A DNA stretch of 64,000 nt. Origin: Pseudomonas ekonensis (GTDB lineage: Bacteria > Pseudomonadota > Gammaproteobacteria > Pseudomonadales > Pseudomonadaceae). Under the pieces are notes generated by a model. That model was not told the DNA's origin. It did no database searches and saw only the letters and a list, made by a program, of their open reading frames with translations. Both the position numbers and the translations under genes were made by a program. Position 1 is the first letter of the stretch, and each line of letters starts with the position of its first letter. This document shows positions 26,048-33,788 of this stretch, in pieces. The stretch covers positions 2,308,001-2,372,000 of the forward strand of contig NZ_JAHSTS010000001.1 of assembly GCF_019145435.1 (NCBI RefSeq). The letters run 5' to 3'.

Positions 26048-26144
26048 CCTGTGGTGAGGGCGCCTGCTCGCGCTGGACTGCAAAGCAGTCCTTATCGAGC
26101 GGGCCGCAGCGCGCCCCAGCGGGAGCAAGCGCCCTCGCCACAAG
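26048..26144. repeat. Inverted repeat of the GTGGCGAGGGCGC REP type
   Basis: CTGTGGTGAGGGCGCCTGCT and, inverted at the other end, AGCAAGCGCCCTCGCCACAA, with a small inner dyad (GGACTGCAAAGCAGTCC). This is a different REP class from the GTGGGAGCGGG elements. It lies between pueA and the next small gene. Confidence 0.75.
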
Positions 26145-26282
26145 TGCCAGCACTGGCACATTGGAAGTGACCCGTCGGCCATTTCCTGACTCAAACCCCT
26201 GCATCAACAGGAACGCGGCACTAAACCCTGCGCACGCGCAGTCGTCATTTAGTGGCCGCCATTGAGTACAGGAGATTCAAAC

Positions 26283-26666
26283 GTGAAACGTTTCAAGGGG
26301 TATGTCGTCGTTGCGGGCATGGCGCTGATGACGGCCCAGGCCTGGGCCGATCTGCCTCACAGCTCGATTCTGAGCCGTTACGGGGTCAGCACCGATGAGT
26401 TGCCGGCACCGTCCAAGAACGAGCCCGCCGAACCCGTCGAAGAGAAAAGCCGTTTTCAGCTCCAGCCGGAGCAGCCTTTGGTGACCGTGCGCCTGGGCGA
26501 CGGCAAGCCACCGCAAGAGACCACCGGCAACCTCAGCATCGACAACATGGCCCGTCAGGACCTCGAACGCTGCCAGCGCATGCAGGCCGAAGTGGCCCGG
26601 CGCGGCGGCCAATACATCCGTTGCGACAACAGCCTTCCGGGGATGGCGCCGCCGTCGCCGTATTGA
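26283..26666 (+). CDS. Small exported protein of unknown function
   Basis: I do not recognise the family. The 127-residue product starts at a GTG with AGGAG ten bases upstream. It has a Sec signal peptide (VKRFKGYVVVAGMALMTAQAWA) with cleavage expected after AWA. The mature part is proline/glutamate-rich (LPAPSKNEPAEPVEEKSRF) and ends in a helix with two cysteines (ERCQRM and IRCDNS) that could form a disulfide, then a proline-rich tail. It follows pueA after a REP element, in the same direction. It could be a late member of the exoenzyme operon or have its own promoter. It is convergent with the lipoprotein gene, with 45 bases between. Confidence 0.7.
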   Translation: MKRFKGYVVVAGMALMTAQAWADLPHSSILSRYGVSTDELPAPSKNEPAEPVEEKSRFQLQPEQPLVTVRLGDGKPPQETTGNLSIDNMARQDLERCQRMQAEVARRGGQYIRCDNSLPGMAPPSPY

Positions 26667-26711
26667 GGGCAATGCCCGGGAGCTGCCGCCCGGCAGCTCC
26701 TTGCGGGCCGC

Positions 26712-26939
26712 TCAGTCCTGCTTGCGCACGGTGGCCACTTCATCGCCGCGCACTTTGATCTTGGCGCCGGAAATGTCCTCGAACTCATAGAAACCGTCCT
26801 TGGTCTTGGTCTCCGGCATGTCCTTGGTCAGGTACTGGGTGCCGTTCTGCAGCGTCACCACGGTCGGGGTCGAGCAGCCGGCCAGCGCCAGCAGGGCCGC
26901 CGCCAGTGAGGCGCCCAGCAGTTTGGTTTTGATTCCCAT
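26712..26939 (-). CDS. DUF903 / YgdI-YgdR family lipoprotein
   Basis: Outer-envelope lipoprotein of 75 residues. The signal peptide with lipobox LAGC (cleavage before the Cys) is followed by the small SH3-like DUF903 domain: VVTLQNGTQYLTKDMPETKT, then FYEFEDISGAKIKVRGDEVATV. The function of this widespread family is not established. Start at 26939 (MGIKTK) gives the normal signal peptide; seven extra in-frame residues upstream are unlikely. It is a single gene. Confidence 0.9.
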   Translation of the reverse strand: MGIKTKLLGASLAAALLALAGCSTPTVVTLQNGTQYLTKDMPETKTKDGFYEFEDISGAKIKVRGDEVATVRKQD

Positions 26940-27142
26940 CGTTTCATGTCCTCGATTCATTCGGTCCGGCCGTTGTCGGCCTTCTTACGCGGTTGGTGCC
27001 ATCGGGTGCGGAAAAGTTCGATGGACTGGCGAAAAAATCCCGTCGGCGCAGGCCATTGATCCTTTTTCGTTTGCGCCAGGCTTGCCTGAGCTGGTATCTG
27101 TACGCATAACCAGTATCCGTACGCGACGGCCCCGACATCACC

Positions 27143-28795
27143 GTGACAGCCAATCCCCTCGACGATCCGTTCTATTACCTTAACAATTTTCGGCAAGTGC
27201 TTGATTGGCTTGAGCTTCGCTATGCCGATGTGATGGACGAGACCGAGCACGCGTTCATCCGCGGCTTCAAGGCGTTGCCCCAGGCCTCCCAGGGCCTGCT
27301 GGTGCGGTTGGTCATGCGCAAGGGCGTGCATTTCCGGGCGGGCAAGCTCGGCTACGCGGAGATCGGCGACATCGGCGAGGCGGCGCAGGCGCTGCTGGAG
27401 CGGGGCTGGCTCGACGAATGCGCGCCGCTGTCGATGGCCGAGCTGTTCGACGTGCTGCTCAAGGATGAAATCCTGGACGCCTTCGGTCCTTTCATCGACC
27501 GGCCCAAAGGCAAGAAAGCCGAGTGGCTGGCGGCGCTGGACGAACGCTTTGCCGAATCGCGCCCGTTGCGCGGCTGGTGCCCCGAGCTGGACGAGCGCCT
27601 GTTCAGCCTGACGGTGATGGGGTTGTGCGACCGCCTGCGCCTGATGTTCTTCGGCAACCTGCATCAGGACTGGTCGGAGTTCGTGCTCGCCGACCTTGGC
27701 ATCTACGCCTACGAGAAGGTCGAGCTCGACGCCGACTCCCGCAGCCTGCGCAGCCGGGCGGACGTCGATGCCTGCCTGTTCCTGCACGCCTGCCAGCAGC
27801 GTTTCGAGCGCGGCGAGCCGCTGCAGGCGATCGTCGGGGAGCTCGCCGCGCTGGCGTTCGACAACCCGTGGCTGCAACGCCGGCGCGGCAAGCTGCTGTT
27901 CCAGATCGCCCAGCATTGCGAACGCCTCGGCGAGTTCGCCCAGGCATTGGGCATCTACCGCGACTGCGCCTACCCCGGTGCGCGGCTGCGGATGATCCGG
28001 GTGCTGGAGCGCTGCGGGGAATACGGCCTGGCGCTGGAGGCGGGCGACCTCGCCGGGCAGTCGCCGGAAAGCGCCGCCGAAGCGCAGGGCCTGCAAAGGG
28101 TGCTGCCGAGGCTGCGGCGCAAACTGGGCGGCCCGCCGGTCAAGCGTGCGGCGGCCAGGCCTGTGGAGCGCCTGGACCTGCACCTGCCGCGCCTGGATCC
28201 GGCGCTGTCGGTCGAGCAGTGCGTCCAGCTGCACCTGCATGAAGACGAAGGCCCGGTGCACTACGTGGAAAACAGCCTGATCAATTCGCTGTTCGGCCTG
28301 CTGTGCTGGCCGGCGATCTTCGCGCCGCTGCCGGGGGCGTTCTTCCACCCGTTCCAGCGCGGCCCGGCGGACCTGCACCATGAGGATTTCCAGCCGCGCC
28401 GCGCCGAGCTGTTCCGGGCCTGCCTGGCCGAACTCGACGACGGCCGCTACATCGACACGATCCGCACCCGCTTCGTCGCCAAGTGGGGCCTGCAGTCGCC
28501 GTTCGTGTTCTGGGGCGCGCTGACCGAAGAGTTGCTGGAGCAGGCACTGGCCTGTCTGCCCGCCGAGCACCTGCGGCACTGGTTCGACCGCCTGCTGCTG
28601 GACATCAAGGCCAACCGCGCCGGCATGCCTGACCTGATCCAGTTCTGGCCCGGGCAACAGACCTACCGGATGATCGAAGTCAAAGGCCCCGGCGACCGTC
28701 TGCAAGACAACCAACTGCGCTGGCTGGAGTTCTGCGACCTGCACCGCATGCCCGTGGCGGTCTGCTATGTGCAGTGGCAGGAGCCGGGCCTGTGA
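27143..28795 (+). CDS. fan1: FAN1-like structure-specific nuclease with VRR-NUC domain
   Basis: Nuclease of 550 residues, matching the size and layout of P. aeruginosa FAN1, an enzyme that can resolve interstrand crosslink structures. The N-terminal DNA-binding region and a TPR-like middle are followed by the C-terminal VRR-NUC fold. Active-site marks are D497 in MPDLIQFW and E512 and K514 in IEVKGPGDRLQDNQ, with the conserved helix QLRWLEF after them. Start is a GTG with only a weak ribosome site. The last codons overlap the start of the nuclease-helicase gene (GTGA), so the two are translationally coupled and probably act together in DNA repair. Confidence 0.9.
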   Translation: MTANPLDDPFYYLNNFRQVLDWLELRYADVMDETEHAFIRGFKALPQASQGLLVRLVMRKGVHFRAGKLGYAEIGDIGEAAQALLERGWLDECAPLSMAELFDVLLKDEILDAFGPFIDRPKGKKAEWLAALDERFAESRPLRGWCPELDERLFSLTVMGLCDRLRLMFFGNLHQDWSEFVLADLGIYAYEKVELDADSRSLRSRADVDACLFLHACQQRFERGEPLQAIVGELAALAFDNPWLQRRRGKLLFQIAQHCERLGEFAQALGIYRDCAYPGARLRMIRVLERCGEYGLALEAGDLAGQSPESAAEAQGLQRVLPRLRRKLGGPPVKRAAARPVERLDLHLPRLDPALSVEQCVQLHLHEDEGPVHYVENSLINSLFGLLCWPAIFAPLPGAFFHPFQRGPADLHHEDFQPRRAELFRACLAELDDGRYIDTIRTRFVAKWGLQSPFVFWGALTEELLEQALACLPAEHLRHWFDRLLLDIKANRAGMPDLIQFWPGQQTYRMIEVKGPGDRLQDNQLRWLEFCDLHRMPVAVCYVQWQEPGL

Positions 28796-31092
28796 GCTAC
28801 AGCATCGCGGTGCGGGCGCTGTGCGAGTTCACCGCCAAGTGCGGCGACCTCGACCTGCGTTTCACACCGTCGCCGACGGCGCAGGAGGGCATCGCCGGCC
28901 ACCGCACCGTCGCGTCCCGACGCAACGACGCCTATCAGAGCGAAGTGGCGCTGGAAGGCGAGTTCCGCCACCTGAAGGTCAGGGGCAGGGCGGACGGCTA
29001 CGACCCGGCGCAGAACTGCCTCGAAGAGGTCAAGACCTTCCGGGGCGACCTGGCCAGGCAGCCGCCCAACCACCGCCGGCTGCATTGGGCCCAGGCCAAG
29101 GTCTACGGCTGGCTCATGTGCCGCAGGCTCGGGCTCTCGCAGATCAACGTGGCGCTGGTGTACTTCGACATCGTCAGCGAGAAGGAAACCTGCCTGGTAG
29201 AGGCCTTCAGCGCCGACGAACTGCAACGGTTCTTCGAGCGGCAATGCGGGTTGTTCCTGCAATGGGCCGAACAGGAACTGGCCCACCGCCAGGCCCGCGA
29301 CCTCGGCGCGCAGCGGCTCGGCTTTCCCCACGCCGGTTTCCGGCCGGGGCAGCGGCACCTGGCCGAATCGGTGTTCAAGGCCGTCAGCACCGGCCGCTGC
29401 CTGATGGCCCAGGCGCCCACCGGCATCGGCAAGACCCTCGGCACCCTGTTTCCGATGCTCAAGGCGTTGGCGCCGCAGCAACTGGACAAGGTGTACTTCC
29501 TCACCGCCAAGACGCCGGGGCGGCAACTGGCCCTGGACGCCGCGCACGTGCTGTTCGAGCGCAACGAAGCCCTGCCGTTGCGGGTGCTGGAAATGGTCGC
29601 CCGGGACAAGGCCTGCGAGCATCCGGACAAGGCCTGCCACGGCGAGTCCTGCCCTTTGGCCGAAGGCTTCTACGACCGATTGCCGGTCGCGCGACAGGCG
29701 GCCAGCCAGGTGCGCCTGCTGGATCAGGCGGCGATCCGCGACATCGCCCGGCGACATGCGGTCTGTCCGTACTACCTGAGCCAGGAAATGGCACGTTGGG
29801 CTGACGTGGTCGTCGCCGACTACAACTACTACTTCGATTTCAGCGCGCTGCTGTTCGGCCTGGCCCAGCTCAATCAGTGGAAGGTCGCCGTGCTGGTGGA
29901 CGAGGCGCACAACCTGGTCGAGCGCGGGCGGCAGATGTACAGCGCAAGCCTTGACCAGGCGACACTGGACAGCGTGCGCAAGACCGCGCCCGAGGCCCTG
30001 AAAAAGCCGCTGCAGCGGGTCAACCGCGAATGGAACGCCTTGCACAGCGGGCAGGTGGCGCCGTATCAGGCCTACGACAAGGTGGGGGAAAAGCTGCTCC
30101 AGGCCGTTTCCCTGTGCTGCGCGAGCATCGGCGACTACCTCAACGATCATCCGCAGGGGCTCGACAGCGGCCTGCAGAACTTCTACTTCGAGATGCTCCA
30201 GTTCGGCCGGGTGGCGGAGCTGTTCGACGACCGTTACCTGTTCGACATCAGCAAACGCGACCTCGACCGCAAGCGCCCGCGCTCACAGCTGTGCCTGCGC
30301 AACGTGGTGCCTGCGGCCTTCATCGGCCCGCGCCTGTGCGCTGCCCGCGGTGCCGTGCTGTTTTCCGCGACGCTCGCTCCGCGCCGGTTCTACGCCGACC
30401 TGCTCGGCACCCCGGCCGACACCGTGTCGATCGATGTCGAATCGCCGTTCTGCGCCGAGCAGTTGCAGGTGCGGATCGAGAGCCGGATCTCCACGCGGTT
30501 CAGCCACCGTCAGGCGTCCCTGGCGCCGATCGCCGAACTGATCGCCCGCCAGTTCGGCGAGCGTCCGGGCAACTACCTGGCGTTCTTCAGCAGTTTCGAT
30601 TACTTGCAGCAGGTGGCGCAGCTCTTGGCCGAGCGACATCCGCACATCCCTCAATGGCAGCAGTCGCGGGGCATGACAGAAGAGCGGCGCCAGGCGTTTC
30701 TCGACCGTTTCACGGCTGACGGCCAAGGTATCGGGTTTGCCGTGCTGGGCGGCGCATTCGGCGAAGGCATCGACTTGCCCGGCGCCCGCTTGATCGGCGC
30801 CTTCATCGCCACCCTGGGCCTGCCGCAGCTCAACCCGGTGAACGAGCAGATGAAACGGCGCATGGCGGCGGTGTTCGGCGCCGGCCATGACTACGTCTAC
30901 CTGTTTCCCGGTGTGCAGAAGGTGGTGCAGGCCGCCGGGCGGGTAATCCGCACCCAAGAGGACCGCGGCGTGGTGACGCTGATCGACGACCGGTTCGCCG
31001 AGCCCCGGATCCGGCAATTGCTGCCGCAGTGGTGGGCGCTCGGCGCCTTTGAGGACGAGCCTGAAAAAGCCCTTGAGCCTGTAGGTCGTTGA
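28792..31092 (+). CDS. XPD/DinG-family Fe-S helicase with N-terminal PD-(D/E)XK-type nuclease domain
   Basis: Protein of 766 residues. Residues about 1-170 look like a PD-(D/E)XK nuclease: RGRADGYD supplies D68 and LEEVKTF supplies E79 and K81, followed by a QAKVYGW helix as in Cas4/RecB-type nucleases. The helicase part has Walker A APTGIGKT (208-215), DEAH at 370-373, and four cysteines (C275, C282, C287, C325) placed like the Fe-S cluster of XPD/DinG. A final helicase motif is QAAGRVIRTQEDRG. It is expected to be a 5'-3' helicase with a linked nuclease. The GTG start overlaps the stop of fan1, strongly suggesting a joint repair function. Confidence 0.88.
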   Translation: MSYSIAVRALCEFTAKCGDLDLRFTPSPTAQEGIAGHRTVASRRNDAYQSEVALEGEFRHLKVRGRADGYDPAQNCLEEVKTFRGDLARQPPNHRRLHWAQAKVYGWLMCRRLGLSQINVALVYFDIVSEKETCLVEAFSADELQRFFERQCGLFLQWAEQELAHRQARDLGAQRLGFPHAGFRPGQRHLAESVFKAVSTGRCLMAQAPTGIGKTLGTLFPMLKALAPQQLDKVYFLTAKTPGRQLALDAAHVLFERNEALPLRVLEMVARDKACEHPDKACHGESCPLAEGFYDRLPVARQAASQVRLLDQAAIRDIARRHAVCPYYLSQEMARWADVVVADYNYYFDFSALLFGLAQLNQWKVAVLVDEAHNLVERGRQMYSASLDQATLDSVRKTAPEALKKPLQRVNREWNALHSGQVAPYQAYDKVGEKLLQAVSLCCASIGDYLNDHPQGLDSGLQNFYFEMLQFGRVAELFDDRYLFDISKRDLDRKRPRSQLCLRNVVPAAFIGPRLCAARGAVLFSATLAPRRFYADLLGTPADTVSIDVESPFCAEQLQVRIESRISTRFSHRQASLAPIAELIARQFGERPGNYLAFFSSFDYLQQVAQLLAERHPHIPQWQQSRGMTEERRQAFLDRFTADGQGIGFAVLGGAFGEGIDLPGARLIGAFIATLGLPQLNPVNEQMKRRMAAVFGAGHDYVYLFPGVQKVVQAAGRVIRTQEDRGVVTLIDDRFAEPRIRQLLPQWWALGAFEDEPEKALEPVGR

Positions 31093-31250
31093 CCCTCCAA
31101 TCCGTGTGCTATGGAAGCGGGCGTGTTGGATTTTTCATCAATAAAATCAAAGAGATATCCGGTAAATCTTTCGGCTTTGAAAATGTCGCGGACATCAGGC
31201 TTCATCGGTGCCGTCACCCACGACAGAACCTTGATAAGGAAATCAATGCC

Positions 31251-32159
31251 ATGTCCGAGCTTACGACCTATGCCTACACCGCCGCTGACGTCACTGCGGC
31301 CTTTACCGACATCCGTGAAGGGTTGTTCGCCGGCAAAGAGGCCAGCGAAGTCCCGCAGTTGCTGATCACCGCCGGACTGCAAGGCTCCGGCAAGACCTAC
31401 TTGCTGGAAAAGACGCTGCTGCCGTCGGGCCAGTACGGGAACTACATCCGGCTGTACTCCCCGGACTTTCGAAAGAAGCATCCGCAATACGACACCATGC
31501 TCCGCAAGGGCGTGCTGCACGCGTACGAACACACGGAGTCGTTCGTGCGCGAAGTCTGCGCGAAGCTGTTCGAAGAGCCCTTCACGGGCCGGTATTCCAT
31601 GATCGTGGAGTGCGCCTTCGACGACATCGACCTTGCGAATCTGCCGGCCCTCGCTGCGGGCGCTGGCTACCGGATCGAAGCGCACATCGTCGCCTGCAGC
31701 CTGCCGTTCGCGTTCATCTCGGGGGGCAAGCGGGCATTCAGGAGCCTTGAAAAGCAGGAGCTGGAGCGGTTCGTGCGGCCGTCGGACCTGCGTTCGAGCC
31801 TGGGCAATTCCCACGCAGTGCTCTTTGCCCTGGAAAACGCGGCCAAAACGGTCGACGGATCGCAGATCCACCTGTACGAACGGGGCCTGGGCGCCCTCAA
31901 TGACCGTGTGCTGCGCCGGCAAAGCACCTACCGTCTGGATGAGTCGAAAAAACTCACGGAGACCTCCACGCTCGAACCCTACCGCTACAGCGACTATGAG
32001 CAGGTCAGCGGCAATACGGTCAACACGCCGGCCGAACGTGACGAAATGATCAGGGAATGCCACCTGGCCCTGAGCAAGACGGCCGGGCATGTGGACCAGG
32101 TGCCGACGTTTGTCTACAACGCACTCCACGCCCGAATCGTGAAGCACGTCTACCGCTGA
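31251..32159 (+). CDS. Zeta-toxin-like P-loop kinase
   Basis: Protein of 302 residues. Walker A GLQGSGKTY is at residues 42-50, followed by YSPDFRKKHPQY (D72 and R74), which matches the catalytic segment of zeta toxins/UNAG kinases. The second half (ERGLGALNDRVL, KTAGHVDQVP) is less conserved. Zeta toxins phosphorylate UDP-N-acetylglucosamine and are held by an epsilon antitoxin; no small antitoxin gene is visible on either side. The start at 31251 is fixed by AAGGAA ten bases upstream. The 158 bases before it are AT-rich compared with the neighbourhood, which hints at a separate promoter or acquired DNA. A housekeeping kinase role is an alternative. Confidence 0.75.
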   Translation: MSELTTYAYTAADVTAAFTDIREGLFAGKEASEVPQLLITAGLQGSGKTYLLEKTLLPSGQYGNYIRLYSPDFRKKHPQYDTMLRKGVLHAYEHTESFVREVCAKLFEEPFTGRYSMIVECAFDDIDLANLPALAAGAGYRIEAHIVACSLPFAFISGGKRAFRSLEKQELERFVRPSDLRSSLGNSHAVLFALENAAKTVDGSQIHLYERGLGALNDRVLRRQSTYRLDESKKLTETSTLEPYRYSDYEQVSGNTVNTPAERDEMIRECHLALSKTAGHVDQVPTFVYNALHARIVKHVYR

Positions 32160-32249
32160 CCGCATTCGGGGGCGTCGAACCGCACGGACCGCTACTCAAT
32201 CCCGCGGTTTGACGCATACTCCAGAGAGTCACGACGGGTGTGTGAGCCG

Positions 32250-33788
32250 ATGAGCGAAAATTTCAGCAAGAATTCGATCAGTGAGGAAACGCGTTTTCGC
32301 CTGTTGATCGATGCGGTGGTCGACTATGCGATCTACATGATCGACCCCCACGGCGTCATCACCAGCTGGAACTCCGGGGCCAAGCGCTTCAAGGGGTACG
32401 AGAAGGCGGAGATCCTCGGTGAGCACTTCTCGCGGTTCTACACCGAGCGCGACCGCGCCGCCGGGTTGCCGCAGCGCGCGCTCGACACCGCCATCCGCGA
32501 GGGGCGGTTCGAGGGCGAAGGGTGGCGCGTGCGCAAGGACGGCACGCAGTTCTGGTGCCATGTGGTGATCGACCCGATCTTCAGCCCCGGGGGGCAGTTG
32601 CTCGGGTTCGCCAAGATCACCCGCGACCTGACCGACCGCAAGAAAGCCCAGGAGGCCCTGGAGAAAACCCGCGAAGCGCTGTTCCAGGCGCAGAAGATGC
32701 AAGCCATCGGCCAACTCACCGGCGGTATCGCCCACGACTTCAACAACCTGCTGACGGTGATCCTCGGCAACCTGGAGATCGTGCGCAAACGGGTGGGGGA
32801 TGATCCGAAGGTCAGCCGCCTGCTGGAGAACGCCACCGAGGGCGTGTTGCGCGGCGTATCCCTGACCCAACGCATGCTGGCCTTCGCCCGCCGCCAGGAA
32901 CTCAAGACCGAACCTGTGGACGTGGCCGCGCTGATCCAGGGCATCACCGGCCTGTTGCGCAGCTCCCTTGGGCCGGGGATCCGGATCGACACCCGCTTTG
33001 CGCAGGGGCTTGATCCGGTGATGGCCGACGTCAACCAGCTGGAGCTGGCGGTGCTGAACCTGGCGACCAACGCCCGCGACGCGATGCCGGAAGGCGGCAG
33101 CGTGATCATCAGCACGCGGCCGGAGGTCGTGCTGGAGCATGCTCAAGCCCCGGTGATGGCCGGGCGGTATGTGTGCCTGAGTTTCGCCGACAGCGGCGAA
33201 GGCATGGACGATGCGACGCTGGCGTCGGCCAAGGATCCGTTCTTCACCACCAAAGGGCTCGGCAAAGGAACCGGGTTGGGGTTGTCGATGGTGCACGGGC
33301 TCGTCGAGCAACTGGGCGGGCGGTTCGTGCTCAAGAGCGAAAAGGGGCAGGGCACCACCGCCGAGCTCTGGTTGCCGGTGGCCGACGACGCAGTGGCCGG
33401 CAAGCCGCTGGCCTGCGCTGAGGATTCGCCGGCGGTCACGCGGCTGCGCGTGTTGGTGGTGGACGACGACAGCCTGGTGCTCACCAGCACGACGCTGCTG
33501 CTGGAGGACCTGGGCCACCGGGTGATCGGCGTGACGTCCGGGGCGCAGGCGCTGGCGCTGTTCGATCAGGGGGAAGTCATCGACCTGATGATCACCGACA
33601 TGGCCATGCCGAACATGACCGGCGCACAGCTGGCCCACGCGGTGCGGGTGCTCAACCCAGACCTGCCGATCGTCCTCGCCACCGGCTATGCCGAGCGCCT
33701 GGAAGGGTTCGCGGCGCAATTGCCGCGTCTGTCGAAACCCTTCACCCAGGTCAACCTGATGGAGATCATCGGCCGGTCGATGAAGTAG
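32250..33788 (+). CDS. PAS-domain hybrid sensor histidine kinase
   Basis: Cytosolic hybrid kinase of 512 residues without membrane segments. A PAS domain spans residues about 12-130 (DYAIYMIDPHGVITSWNSGA, with FRRDG-like WRVRKDGTQF). The HisKA/HWE-like dimerisation helix has phospho-acceptor H162 in GGIAHDFNNLL. The ATPase domain shows NLATNARDAMPEGG and KGTGLGLSMVHG. A C-terminal receiver domain has the acidic pocket VVDDD and phospho-acceptor D450 in ITDMAMPN. PAS plus this kinase type often senses light, redox or oxygen, but no LOV cysteine motif (NCRFLQ) is seen. Start ATG 32250; GTG 32238 is possible. Its 3' end overlaps the convergent antiporter gene by 23 bases. Confidence 0.9.
   Translation: MSENFSKNSISEETRFRLLIDAVVDYAIYMIDPHGVITSWNSGAKRFKGYEKAEILGEHFSRFYTERDRAAGLPQRALDTAIREGRFEGEGWRVRKDGTQFWCHVVIDPIFSPGGQLLGFAKITRDLTDRKKAQEALEKTREALFQAQKMQAIGQLTGGIAHDFNNLLTVILGNLEIVRKRVGDDPKVSRLLENATEGVLRGVSLTQRMLAFARRQELKTEPVDVAALIQGITGLLRSSLGPGIRIDTRFAQGLDPVMADVNQLELAVLNLATNARDAMPEGGSVIISTRPEVVLEHAQAPVMAGRYVCLSFADSGEGMDDATLASAKDPFFTTKGLGKGTGLGLSMVHGLVEQLGGRFVLKSEKGQGTTAELWLPVADDAVAGKPLACAEDSPAVTRLRVLVVDDDSLVLTSTTLLLEDLGHRVIGVTSGAQALALFDQGEVIDLMITDMAMPNMTGAQLAHAVRVLNPDLPIVLATGYAERLEGFAAQLPRLSKPFTQVNLMEIIGRSMK

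Noticed and set aside
31111..31365. 84-codon open frame overlapping the zeta-like gene start, considered as an antitoxin
   Set aside because: It overlaps the kinase start in another frame, has no Shine-Dalgarno sequence and shows no epsilon-like helical sequence.
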